A stretch of 64,000 nt of DNA from Proteobacteria bacterium UBA7415 (GTDB lineage Bacteria > Pseudomonadota > Gammaproteobacteria > Arenicellales > Arenicellaceae). A program made the translations under genes and the position numbers. The notes under the pieces are model-generated. The model ran no database searches. It saw nothing but the letters and a program-made list of their open reading frames with translations, and was not told where the DNA came from. Below, piece after piece: positions 56,972 to 64,000 of the stretch. The DNA lies in NCBI GenBank assembly GCA_002470515.1, contig DKML01000031.1, positions 310,001 through 374,000 of the forward strand, in the 5' to 3' direction. Within the stretch, counting starts at the first letter, position 1. Every line of letters starts with the position of its first letter.

Positions 56972-58081
56972 TTAGGTCAAACAACCGAGTAATACGTCAA
57001 TGTCTCGCTCGTCTGTATAGATATGTGGCGAAAGTCGTATTCCGTATTGCCGCGCGTCAAACAACACGTTCTTGTCTCTTAACCTTGCTTCTATCTGCTC
57101 TGAATTCGAAAACTTAAGAACAACGGTACCACCCTTTTTGGTTAAATCGGTCGGCGACGCGATACAGTCTTCCGGCACATTGCTCATGATCTTTTGGCAG
57201 AGGTTTCGATTATGCTCGCGAATATTTTGAACGCCAATCTCGGTCATTAACTTAATGCTATTGCTCGCAATAATATAAGACGCCACCGAAGGAGTGCCCC
57301 CCCAGAACCGCGCAGCCGTGCTAGCATAATCGAAGTTATTGATATCAAACTCAAACGGGTTCTCGTGCGAAAACCACCCCACATCAATGGGATTCAATTG
57401 CTGAATGCGCTCTTTTCGCAACCACAAGTAACCAGCCCCAGGACCGCCACACAACCACTTGATGCAAGAACCAACCACAACATCCACATCCAAGACCTGT
57501 AAATCGATAGGCACTATTCCTACCGACTGAGCAATATCCATGATACTCATGATTCCACGTGCTCGGCATAGCTGGGTGATTTCTGCGGCGGGTGTTAGCG
57601 TGTTGGTGTTGTAGTGAGCGTGAGTAATAAATGCACAATAAACGTCGTCGGCAAGCGCCTCGCTCCATACATCCAGTGACTGAAGGTCCTGCCCTTTTGC
57701 AATATACCTAATGGTAAACCCTAACCGCTCCGCTTGCTGCAACACGAACCCCGCTGAAGGGAAGTCGCTTTGTGTTGCGAGAATGACATTACGCCCTTCT
57801 ACTTTTGGCAGGCTTTGAATGAGTTTTGCCAAACCACTTGAAACATTCGCCTGCGGGCAAAATTGTTCGGGCTCTGAATTGAGCAAGCTGGCTAACGCAC
57901 CATTAAAGTTTGCTATGGCGTTTAACCACTGCGGCCAAATATCTTCTGCGCCTGATTGCCAAGGTTTGAGATAGGCTTGGCTAAGATGTGCCTCGGTACT
58001 CTTTGGCATTAGGCCAATAGAGTGGGTTAGAAAGTAGTGGCTACTTTCTGGCACACAAAAAAGTTCTTTTATCTCAGACAT
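56972..58081 (-). CDS. Class V aminotransferase-fold PLP enzyme, kynureninase/desulfurase-like
   Basis: A 369-aa PLP enzyme of fold type I. The PLP lysine is Lys208 in VVGSCIKWLCGGPGAGYLWL, with the pyridine-nitrogen Asp182 in SIMDIAQSVGIVPID, and HAHYNTNTLTPAAEITQLCR precedes it. The C-P-G-A-G-pattern around the lysine (CGGPGAGYLW) is the type seen in kynureninase-like proteins. Which reaction (C-C cleavage, C-S cleavage or transamination) cannot be decided. It lies directly downstream of the PrnB-like gene (82 bases), the key context. Confidence 0.85.
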   Translation of the reverse strand: MSEIKELFCVPESSHYFLTHSIGLMPKSTEAHLSQAYLKPWQSGAEDIWPQWLNAIANFNGALASLLNSEPEQFCPQANVSSGLAKLIQSLPKVEGRNVILATQSDFPSAGFVLQQAERLGFTIRYIAKGQDLQSLDVWSEALADDVYCAFITHAHYNTNTLTPAAEITQLCRARGIMSIMDIAQSVGIVPIDLQVLDVDVVVGSCIKWLCGGPGAGYLWLRKERIQQLNPIDVGWFSHENPFEFDINNFDYASTAARFWGGTPSVASYIIASNSIKLMTEIGVQNIREHNRNLCQKIMSNVPEDCIASPTDLTKKGGTVVLKFSNSEQIEARLRDKNVLFDARQYGIRLSPHIYTDERDIDVLLGCLT

Positions 58082-58162
58082 ATTTAGTTAAGCGGATTCA
58101 GCTTATTTATTTGGCATTGTTATTTCTATTGATCTGCGATATTGGCCCGCGATATAGATCTG

Positions 58163-59341
58163 CTAATTGATGCTTTTTCGCAATCGATCAAAATCAGCGT
58201 AACGACTCCCAATACCATCAACATCGGCAGCTGAACGAAGATCACATAAGCGCTTTAACCCTTTGAGCATAACCGGCAGCGGCGGACCGCTCGCAGTAAG
58301 GTCAGCTTGCTCACTGAGGTTTGCTTTATCCGCGGGGACTTCAATGAACTTCTTAATGAGAAGATGATGGTGTTGTTGAGCCGTTTCGCCATGAGCCTCA
58401 CACACTTTTATAAACTGCGTTACGTTGTTTTGGTACCACTGCTTGTCGCCATGCCCTTCATCAAGGACGGTTAGAAAACGATCCAGCAAGCTTTCGCGCC
58501 GCATGCAATCTCTTAAGATCAGTTGATCATCCGGCCGCATAAACAAAAACTTATCGACCAGTAACTGCGAATAGTAAGGATCATCTGCACGACAAAGACC
58601 TAACAATAAGTCGATCACGTTAATACCCGCGAAGTCCCCCGCGTTTGCGCCACGGTACTCTCTTAAACCCACTTTATGTGGCTTATAGTACGGACGCACG
58701 TTATAGAAAAAACGATCGGTGTCTAGCTTTTCGAACAACGCTTGATTGTTAACCACCACATCATTCAACGCCGTCTCAGCGGTTAGCAAGAGGTCGTAAG
58801 TTACTGCGTGGGAAACGCCCAAAGGCAGAACGTGAAGCAGAGCCTCTGACGCTCGAATAAACGCAAAAACGCCACGAGTGTTGTATTCCAAGAACAAGGC
58901 CTCGTCATCAAGTTCGGTAAACGACTTGTAGCTACCCGCAATCGCTTTGTTATGCGTTTCTAAATGCGCTGAAGCAAACCGCGGCACCACGCCTAACGAT
59001 GCACCGAGTTGCAAAGACAATGCCGAGGCGACTTGCAGAGAGGGGACTAGTTCTGGGGTTTTAAGTTCGTCTATCTCATGGCGCCTACAGGCGGCCATAA
59101 AAAAGCCCACGTTGCCTAATAGATCAAAACCTCGATCAAAGCCTTGATCGGTATTGCCTTCGTCAAGCAATGCCTTTAATAAACTACTGCCTTCGTTGGT
59201 CAGCTGAGTTTTTAGAGCCTTGCCCACACCAGCAATATCATCTGGAGTGTCGAGCGAATTATAGAGTTCTTCAAGCTGTGTGTTGATCTGCTTGAAGTCG
59301 TGCCGAATCCAAGTGTCTAGCTTTTGCGCATTAGATGTCAT
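58163..59341 (-). CDS. PrnB/indoleamine 2,3-dioxygenase-superfamily protein (DUF1864)
   Basis: A 392-aa all-helical protein. RFFYNVRPYYKPHKVGLREY and RGANAGDFAGINVIDLLLGL match, in place and spacing, the corresponding part of PrnB, which rearranges 7-chlorotryptophan to monodechloroaminopyrrolnitrin, and ASGPPLPVMLKGLKRLCDLR aligns with its C-terminal GSGGYAPSML part. Family members bind haem through a histidine near the C-terminus; three consecutive His (324-326, in AQQHHHLLIKKF) lie where PrnB has its proximal His. It probably oxidises an indole or tryptophan-derived substrate. The next gene is a kynureninase-like PLP enzyme. No halogenase is seen. Confidence 0.68.
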   Translation of the reverse strand: MTSNAQKLDTWIRHDFKQINTQLEELYNSLDTPDDIAGVGKALKTQLTNEGSSLLKALLDEGNTDQGFDRGFDLLGNVGFFMAACRRHEIDELKTPELVPSLQVASALSLQLGASLGVVPRFASAHLETHNKAIAGSYKSFTELDDEALFLEYNTRGVFAFIRASEALLHVLPLGVSHAVTYDLLLTAETALNDVVVNNQALFEKLDTDRFFYNVRPYYKPHKVGLREYRGANAGDFAGINVIDLLLGLCRADDPYYSQLLVDKFLFMRPDDQLILRDCMRRESLLDRFLTVLDEGHGDKQWYQNNVTQFIKVCEAHGETAQQHHHLLIKKFIEVPADKANLSEQADLTASGPPLPVMLKGLKRLCDLRSAADVDGIGSRYADFDRLRKSIN

Positions 59342-59495
59342 TTTTTTAGAAAGAATTTTTTACCAGACCACACCATATCAACAATTGGGGGCTTAGTGGC
59401 ATTTCAAGCACATTGAACTGTACCGCTAGGTTTAGGTCAACCAAAAGAAAAGCGACTAACCACTGCCCCTCATTACTAAAACTATGGAAAAATGA

Positions 59496-60173
59496 CTAAT
59501 CCTCAAAACCAATGTACTTAACAAAATCACTGTTGTCGGCTCTGACTGACCGAACATCATTAGCCGCAAAATCGTCATCCGGGTAGCCCAGCGCAATACA
59601 AATCATTATCGCTTCGTCGTCTGGAATGTTGGCATGTTCATGTACTACGTCGGATTGCATAATGCCTTGTCCGTTGATCACACAACCCAATCCTAGATCC
59701 CATGCCGCTAGTACAATGCCATACGCAAGCGCGCCGAGCCCAAACTGAGTTATACCGGCTGGCTCCAAATTTTTGTCATACGTAAGCACCAAAGAGACTG
59801 GCGCATCGAACTGACGAAAGCCGCGTAACATCCAGTCGGTACGTTTTTCTTTGTCATCGCGCTCAATGCCCATGGCTTCGAATAACTGTATGGCAACATC
59901 TATTTGGCGTCTACGATGAGTACCTTCGTAGTCTTCTTTATACGGAAAGTCTCGCACGTGCGGCTTACCCGCCATTGTGTTTTTGGTGTTGCCCTCTCGA
60001 ATCTTATCTAGAACATCACCAGAAACCACATGAACCTTCCAGGTTTGAGTGTTGTAGGACGAAGGAGCCCATTTAGCGGCATCCATAATCTTCTCGATAG
60101 TCTCCCTAGACACGGGTTCCTTCGTAAAACCGCGAACACTTTTTCGCGATGCGGCAAATTCTGCAAAATTCAT
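59496..60173 (-). CDS. Nitroreductase-family FMN oxidoreductase
   Basis: A 225-aa NADPH/FMN nitroreductase-fold protein. RKSVRGFTKEPVSRETIEKI (FMN phosphate-binding arginines), WAPSSYNTQTWKVHVVSG, and the C-terminal DLGLGCVINGQGIMQSD with ICIALGYPDDDF are all present. The middle insert (RRRQIDVAIQLFEAMGIERD) fits the nitrobenzoate-reductase/BluB-like branch. Substrates of this family are nitroaromatics, quinones or flavins. It is upstream of the PrnB-like gene (154 bases) on the same strand. Confidence 0.9.
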   Translation of the reverse strand: MNFAEFAASRKSVRGFTKEPVSRETIEKIMDAAKWAPSSYNTQTWKVHVVSGDVLDKIREGNTKNTMAGKPHVRDFPYKEDYEGTHRRRQIDVAIQLFEAMGIERDDKEKRTDWMLRGFRQFDAPVSLVLTYDKNLEPAGITQFGLGALAYGIVLAAWDLGLGCVINGQGIMQSDVVHEHANIPDDEAIMICIALGYPDDDFAANDVRSVRADNSDFVKYIGFED

Positions 60174-60471
60174 GATGTTATCTAAACCTTTGTGAGTAGT
60201 GCACTGCGGCTTTCAACCCAAGCTGTTCAAGAGACGAGTCGGGTCGGTAAAAGCCTGGGACAAGAAGTTGAAATGATACGCGCTGGCAACCACCGATTTC
60301 AAGTTTATCGAAGAGTTACGCTGCGCTGATACTGAAGTTTAGCGCAACCGCCCAACCTCAAACGTTGATTTTAGAAAGATGCCAATGTAATTTGGAGTCG
60401 GAATGGGTAAGCCGCTGCACACTTATTAGCGGCAAACGTAATATCAACAGACATAACACTCGGAGACAAAT

Positions 60472-60834
60472 ATGACACCTACAATTCGTATTACGACACT
60501 CTTGTTACTGGCCAGTTTAGTATCAGGCACAACATTAGCCCAATCTGGCGGACAAGGCATTTTTAACATCTATAACGACACGACCAATAACATTGTCATC
60601 GGCTTTTATACCAATGATGGTAGTGGCTGGAGCGATAACTGGTTGGATTCAGATCTGGATCCTGGTGAGGCGGCGAGCGCTCAGTTTCTTGCAGCGCAGG
60701 GCAGCTGCGACCAGACATTTCAAGTCGGCTGGCTAGGCGAAGGCGGTAGCGAAGTATTTGATGAACCGATCTCGATAGATATTTGCGCAGCCAGCAATGT
60801 TTACTTGGAAGACAATGAAATTTATTTCGATTGA
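60472..60834 (+). CDS. Small secreted protein of unknown function
   Basis: A 120-aa protein with a signal peptide (ITTLLLLASLVSGTTLAQ) and a mature beta-rich, acidic chain. It has two cysteines, in AAQGSCDQTFQVGWL and SIDICAASNVYLED, probably a disulfide. GGAG lies eight to nine bases before the ATG. GIFNIYNDTTNNIVIGFYTN is the most distinctive stretch. Family not recognised. It stands alone between the nitroreductase and a convergent DUF1566 gene. Confidence 0.75.
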   Translation: MTPTIRITTLLLLASLVSGTTLAQSGGQGIFNIYNDTTNNIVIGFYTNDGSGWSDNWLDSDLDPGEAASAQFLAAQGSCDQTFQVGWLGEGGSEVFDEPISIDICAASNVYLEDNEIYFD

Positions 60835-60932
60835 GACTTAACAACAACGGCATCTTCCAGAACCGGCTCGCTTAACCTGCAGCTCGTTTCTACCCATCTC
60901 GGCATAAATTTACGATAGCTATGTGCTTAAAA

Positions 60933-60964
60933 TTGATGACGCCCTTCATCTCGGGCGTCATCAA
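60933..60964 (-). terminator. Terminator hairpin after the DUF1566 gene
   Basis: TTGATGACGCCC (60933-60944) and GGGCGTCATCAA (60953-60964) make a perfect 12-bp stem with an 8-base loop. On the minus strand it is followed by TTTTAAGC, so it can end the DUF1566 transcript about 120 bases after its stop; on the plus strand the T run is missing, but it may also help end the small secreted gene. Confidence 0.78.
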
Positions 60965-61084
60965 ATAGTCGTCCCGTTACGCCTACCGACGCCAAAAGAG
61001 AAGATTCCCTATGAGACTAGGATTGTTAAAATCGAATCCATTGACTCATTTCAAAACCCAAATTCTATAAAGTTGCGGAGCGAC

Positions 61085-61846
61085 TTATTCTGGCCCTCGC
61101 ACCGCCCAAACGTTTTCTCCAACTCCGAATTCGACTCCTGTACTTTTGCCAGTACCATCGACCACACCATTTCCAAAATTCACGCGTAAGGCATTGTCAT
61201 AGAAATCATCGTTTGTAATTGAACTTACACCCACGCCGTACGTTGTAGAAGACCAGTACGCAGAATCAATGACTAGGTTACTAAATACTGGGGTATCAAG
61301 ATAATGACCATTGCCAGCCAGATCGGAAATATACGGTGCGCCATGATCCCCGTAGTTTAGTAGGCTCTGAAGCTCCTTTATATTTGGCAAGCGCCAATCC
61401 GCTTGATGGACTCCTTTGTTGCTGAGATCACCACAACTATTTGAGTTCATGGTTCCCGCACTGTTTAGTTCAACAACCAGTAATAAGGCTGTAGGCCAAT
61501 TCGCAATATCATTTGCGCAGGCTGCATCTTTCAGCCAGATCAAACCCGTTAGCTTATCAAGAACCGTACCGTTTGCATTATCGACAAATCGAGGTTGGGC
61601 TTGCGCACCGGCAGTAAAGGCCCCATCCTGACCTGAAATATCAGCGGCTACGCTCACGCAATTTTGTAACGCCCAATGATTTCCTGCTACAGGTTGAGTG
61701 CAGTAATTATTACCCGTCTTTGCAACCCCAACGTAGATTGTTGTTTCCTCAAACATTGGAATTACGACAACCTTGTTTTGTGCGTTAGCCATGCTCAAAG
61801 GCGCAAGAACGCTTAGTAAAATGAATAAAACAAAAACATATTTCAT
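61085..61846 (-). CDS. Secreted DUF1566-domain protein
   Basis: A 253-aa protein, start at the ATG at 61846 with AAGGG six bases upstream (another ATG lies at 61852, too close to it). Signal peptide KYVFVLFILLSVLAPLSMAN. The DUF1566/Lcl C-terminal-type domain shows its marks: GTVLDKLTGLIWLKDAACAN (T-G-L-x-W), ADWRLPNIKELQSLLNYGDH and SAYWSSTTYGVG, with NVWAVRGPE at the end. Such proteins are extracellular and often lipobox- or sugar-associated; function unknown. Confidence 0.88.
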   Translation of the reverse strand: MKYVFVLFILLSVLAPLSMANAQNKVVVIPMFEETTIYVGVAKTGNNYCTQPVAGNHWALQNCVSVAADISGQDGAFTAGAQAQPRFVDNANGTVLDKLTGLIWLKDAACANDIANWPTALLLVVELNSAGTMNSNSCGDLSNKGVHQADWRLPNIKELQSLLNYGDHGAPYISDLAGNGHYLDTPVFSNLVIDSAYWSSTTYGVGVSSITNDDFYDNALRVNFGNGVVDGTGKSTGVEFGVGENVWAVRGPE

Positions 61847-62050
61847 GGGCATCCCTTAAGATTTGGGCTGCATAATTCGCCTCGCGACCACTTCGGTCTA
61901 AACCATCGCAGCGCAGAGCATCAGCCTGTTCAAAACATTCTTAGACGATGCACTTCAATACTTAAGCTATCCTTAAGAGCTAAGATTGATGCGCAAGCAA
62001 GCGTTTGAATCTTGCAGGCTTCTGCTCAAGCCTTAACTAAGTGAAAAGAT

Positions 62051-62755
62051 ATGAACCACCGCAAACCGACTCTGTATGACCCTTTTATTGCCCCACTATG
62101 CACTGAGACAATTCAGATCTTGTATGAAGATGAGTACTTATTAGTGATTGAAAAGCCCACCGGGTTACTGAGCCTTTCGGGCAAAAACCCGCTCAACAAA
62201 GACTCGGTTCATTACCGCTTAGTTCAAAATTACCCTACCGCCACAATGGTGCACCGTTTAGACTTTGGCACGTCTGGACTCATGGTGGTGGCGCTGAACA
62301 AAGCCGTTAATGGCGAGCTAACAAAACAATTTCAAGAACGTTCTGTAGTAAAAAACTATATCGCCACATTGCTAGGGCATTTAGCAGACGACGAAGGTGT
62401 TATCGATGCACCCATAGCAAAGGCCGACTTCCCGCGCCAGAAGGTTTGTCATAAATCAGGTAAGTCTGCACAAACTCATTACCAAGTTCTTGAGCGCTCG
62501 CAACCCACCTTGAACGAGGCAAATACTACCAAGGTGCTCTTTACACCGCTTACTGGGCGCACCCACCAGCTGCGAGTGCATAGTCGTGAAATTGGCCATC
62601 CAATTATTGGTTGTGATTTGTATGGCTCAACGATCGGTGGAATTAACAGCCAATTTTTAGCCGGTCGCCTGATGCTGCACGCGAGCAGTTTGAGCTTTAA
62701 TCACCCCGTTAGTTGCCAGCGGATCCGTACCACTTCTAATCAGCAGTTTTATTAA
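62051..62755 (+). CDS. RluA-family pseudouridine synthase
   Basis: A 234-aa RNA pseudouridine synthase. The catalytic motif MVHRLDFGTSGLMVVALNKA carries the nucleophilic Asp (H-R-L-D-x-x-T-S-G), preceded by YEDEYLLVIEKPTGLLSLSG. ARxxKxY-type YIATLLGH and LTGRTHQLRVHSREIGHPII complete the fold. The protein lacks an S4 domain and is short like RluA/TruC, so rRNA or tRNA targets are equally possible. Confidence 0.93.
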   Translation: MNHRKPTLYDPFIAPLCTETIQILYEDEYLLVIEKPTGLLSLSGKNPLNKDSVHYRLVQNYPTATMVHRLDFGTSGLMVVALNKAVNGELTKQFQERSVVKNYIATLLGHLADDEGVIDAPIAKADFPRQKVCHKSGKSAQTHYQVLERSQPTLNEANTTKVLFTPLTGRTHQLRVHSREIGHPIIGCDLYGSTIGGINSQFLAGRLMLHASSLSFNHPVSCQRIRTTSNQQFY

Positions 62756-62945
62756 CGCCTCTTCACGCAAGCTAATATTTTTTTAAAGTGACTATAACCA
62801 CGTGAATCATGTGCGTTCTAGCATAGTCTTCGCTAGGTTGTACACAGCCTTATCTACTATGATATGAACGCCCAACGAAAACTGTAAGCCACAAAGCTTA
62901 GTTTTGCGTTTTAGCTAAGCACAAAGTAATCACCTGGATACTTCA

Positions 62946-64000
62946 TTGAACAAGCCCATATACTTTCAGTCGATTGATGGAATCCGCGCCATTGCCGTCA
63001 TGGCCGTTGTGTTCTTTCATTTAGAATTATTCGGTTTTTTTGGTGGGTTCGTCGGCGTCGATATGTTTTTTGTGATATCGGGCTATCTGATTACTCGCAA
63101 TATTATGCGGGACTTAAATGGCAATGGTTTTTCGTTTAAACGGTTTTACATAGCTAGATTAAGACGATTAATGCCCGCGTTGTTCGTAACCATTGCACTG
63201 AGCCTGGTTTTTGGTTATCTACTTTTTTCGCCAGACGCTCTGATCAGACTGTCTGGATCAGCCATAGCCGGCGTCGTGTCACTGGCAAACATTCGGTTCT
63301 GGATGTCCAGTGGGTACTTTGACGTTGGGGCTGATCTCAAACCATTACTTCATCTATGGTCTCTCTCTGTAGAAGAACAGTTTTACCTTTTTTGGCCCTT
63401 GATTTTGGTGCTCCTAGTTTATTGGCTGAGAAGTAATAGGTCATTATTTATAGTCATTACAATGATTGCGCTGGCGTCACTTACCGCGTCGCAAGTCTTG
63501 TTAAACGGCTCTCCGGAGATGGCATTTTTCTGGGCACATACAAGAGCGTATGAGTTTCTAATTGGTGCTTTATACGCCTGGAAAGAGCTCAATACTAAAT
63601 CGGTCCAGATTAATAGCGCAAACCAACTGAATCCCTTGCTGGTTATCCTGTCCTTATTGGTCCTCGCTTACTGCTTTATAGAGTACGACAAATCGGTGGC
63701 ATTCCCTGGGCTTGCGGCCTTGCTACCGTGTTTTGCAACAGTTGCTTTGATTAGCCAAAAAGAGACTCTTTTCGTAAAAACCCTCTTGGCAAACAACGTT
63801 ATGAGCTGGATTGGACGAATATCCTACTCAGTCTATTTAGTACATTGGCCTGTCTGGGTGTATTGGGTTTTTTGGAGCAACCGCACTCCAGATGTCTGGG
63901 AAAAGTCATTGATGCTGGCTCTGATTTTTCTACTTGGCTACTTACTCAATACGCTGGTCGAAAAGCGCTTTCGAATAGCCAAAAACTCCGAACAAGCTCA
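62946..64000 (+). CDS. OafA/YrhL-type membrane acyltransferase, N-terminal part
   Basis: Runs off the right edge; 351 codons are visible and the start is taken as TTG at 62946 (upstream is a TAA at 62916-62918, with no ATG between). The N-terminus YFQSIDGIRAIAVMAVVFFH followed by FGGFVGVDMFFVISGYLITR and LLHLWSLSVEEQFYLFWPLI are diagnostic of the acyltransferase-3 family, which adds acetyl or succinyl groups to surface polysaccharides. About ten transmembrane segments are visible. The C-terminal SGNH domain, if any, would lie outside the window. The upstream gap holds no other gene. Confidence 0.88.
   Translation, partial: MNKPIYFQSIDGIRAIAVMAVVFFHLELFGFFGGFVGVDMFFVISGYLITRNIMRDLNGNGFSFKRFYIARLRRLMPALFVTIALSLVFGYLLFSPDALIRLSGSAIAGVVSLANIRFWMSSGYFDVGADLKPLLHLWSLSVEEQFYLFWPLILVLLVYWLRSNRSLFIVITMIALASLTASQVLLNGSPEMAFFWAHTRAYEFLIGALYAWKELNTKSVQINSANQLNPLLVILSLLVLAYCFIEYDKSVAFPGLAALLPCFATVALISQKETLFVKTLLANNVMSWIGRISYSVYLVHWPVWVYWVFWSNRTPDVWEKSLMLALIFLLGYLLNTLVEKRFRIAKNSEQA

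Noticed and set aside
60173..60471. 300-base gap upstream of the small secreted protein, searched for RNA genes and promoters
   Set aside because: No tRNA-like cloverleaf, hairpin-rich RNA or convincing -35/-10 pair was seen.

Overview
The window is chromosomal DNA from what looks like a marine, aerobic, heterotrophic gammaproteobacterium. The reasons are a complete liu leucine-degradation operon with a LiuR-type MerR regulator, an acetate uptake and activation operon (DUF4212, symporter, acs), a fused B12-dependent isobutyryl-CoA mutase, many acyl-CoA enzymes, a PQQ dehydrogenase and a sulfatase with an aerobic-type sulfatase-maturing enzyme. The genus cannot be fixed from this sequence alone. 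I see no rRNA, tRNA, prophage, insertion sequence or CRISPR array. Gene density is high and most genes run in short directional groups.

Layout. 1-1593 (-): the start of an RND efflux pump and its periplasmic adaptor. 1723-6379 (-): crotonase, DUF4442 thioesterase-like protein and IcmF. 6669-9762 (+): lipoprotein PQQ/cytochrome c dehydrogenase, a clear terminator, and a TauE-type permease. 9797-12376 (-): acyl-CoA dehydrogenase, a BrnT/BrnA-type toxin-antitoxin pair, and a NUDT19-like Nudix hydrolase. 12660-14492 (+): MOSC protein and a secreted phosphodiesterase-type enzyme. 14736-15251 (-): a histidine-rich tandem-repeat secreted protein. 15546-22171 (-): FAD monooxygenase, AMACR-like racemase, thioesterase, HAD hydrolase, MaoC dehydratase, ABM protein and phosphoglucomutase. 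22453-25509: an Xre/DUF2975 pair, DUF924, an MddA-like methanethiol methyltransferase and a small membrane protein.

25689-37425: a formylglycine-generating enzyme (+) converges on a nine-gene minus-strand run (DUF4212, SSS symporter, unknown membrane protein, acs, tandem DsbA-like protein, metallo-beta-lactamase-fold protein, crotonase, GST, sulfatase) with gaps of at most about 65 bases. 37579-41775: a DUF6445 protein divergent from a two-subunit molybdenum oxidoreductase (iorAB-like). 41800-43256: a GT9 glycosyltransferase and a decayed esterase fragment. 43502-50559 (+): liuR and liuABCDE, with a 14-base perfect palindrome just upstream that fits a LiuR operator. 50561-54432: a 19-base tandem repeat and a set of small, mostly membrane or uncharacterised genes. 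54556-60173 (-): DUF1254 protein, acyl-CoA dehydrogenase, a kynureninase-like PLP enzyme next to a PrnB/indoleamine-dioxygenase-superfamily protein, and a nitroreductase. 60472-64000: two secreted small proteins, an RluA-type pseudouridine synthase and the start of an OafA-type acyltransferase.

Taken together, the window is dominated by acyl-CoA chemistry: leucine goes through Liu to acetyl-CoA and acetoacetate, isobutyryl-CoA and butyryl-CoA are interconverted by IcmF, acetate is taken up and activated by the symporter and Acs, and branched or 2-methyl acyl-CoAs are probably handled by the racemase/MaoC/acyl-CoA dehydrogenase genes. The parts most worth following up are the PrnB-like plus kynureninase-like pair, the FGE/sulfatase pair whose sulfatase motif lacks the usual proline, the histidine-rich repeat protein, and the tandem DsbA-fold protein inside the acs run.
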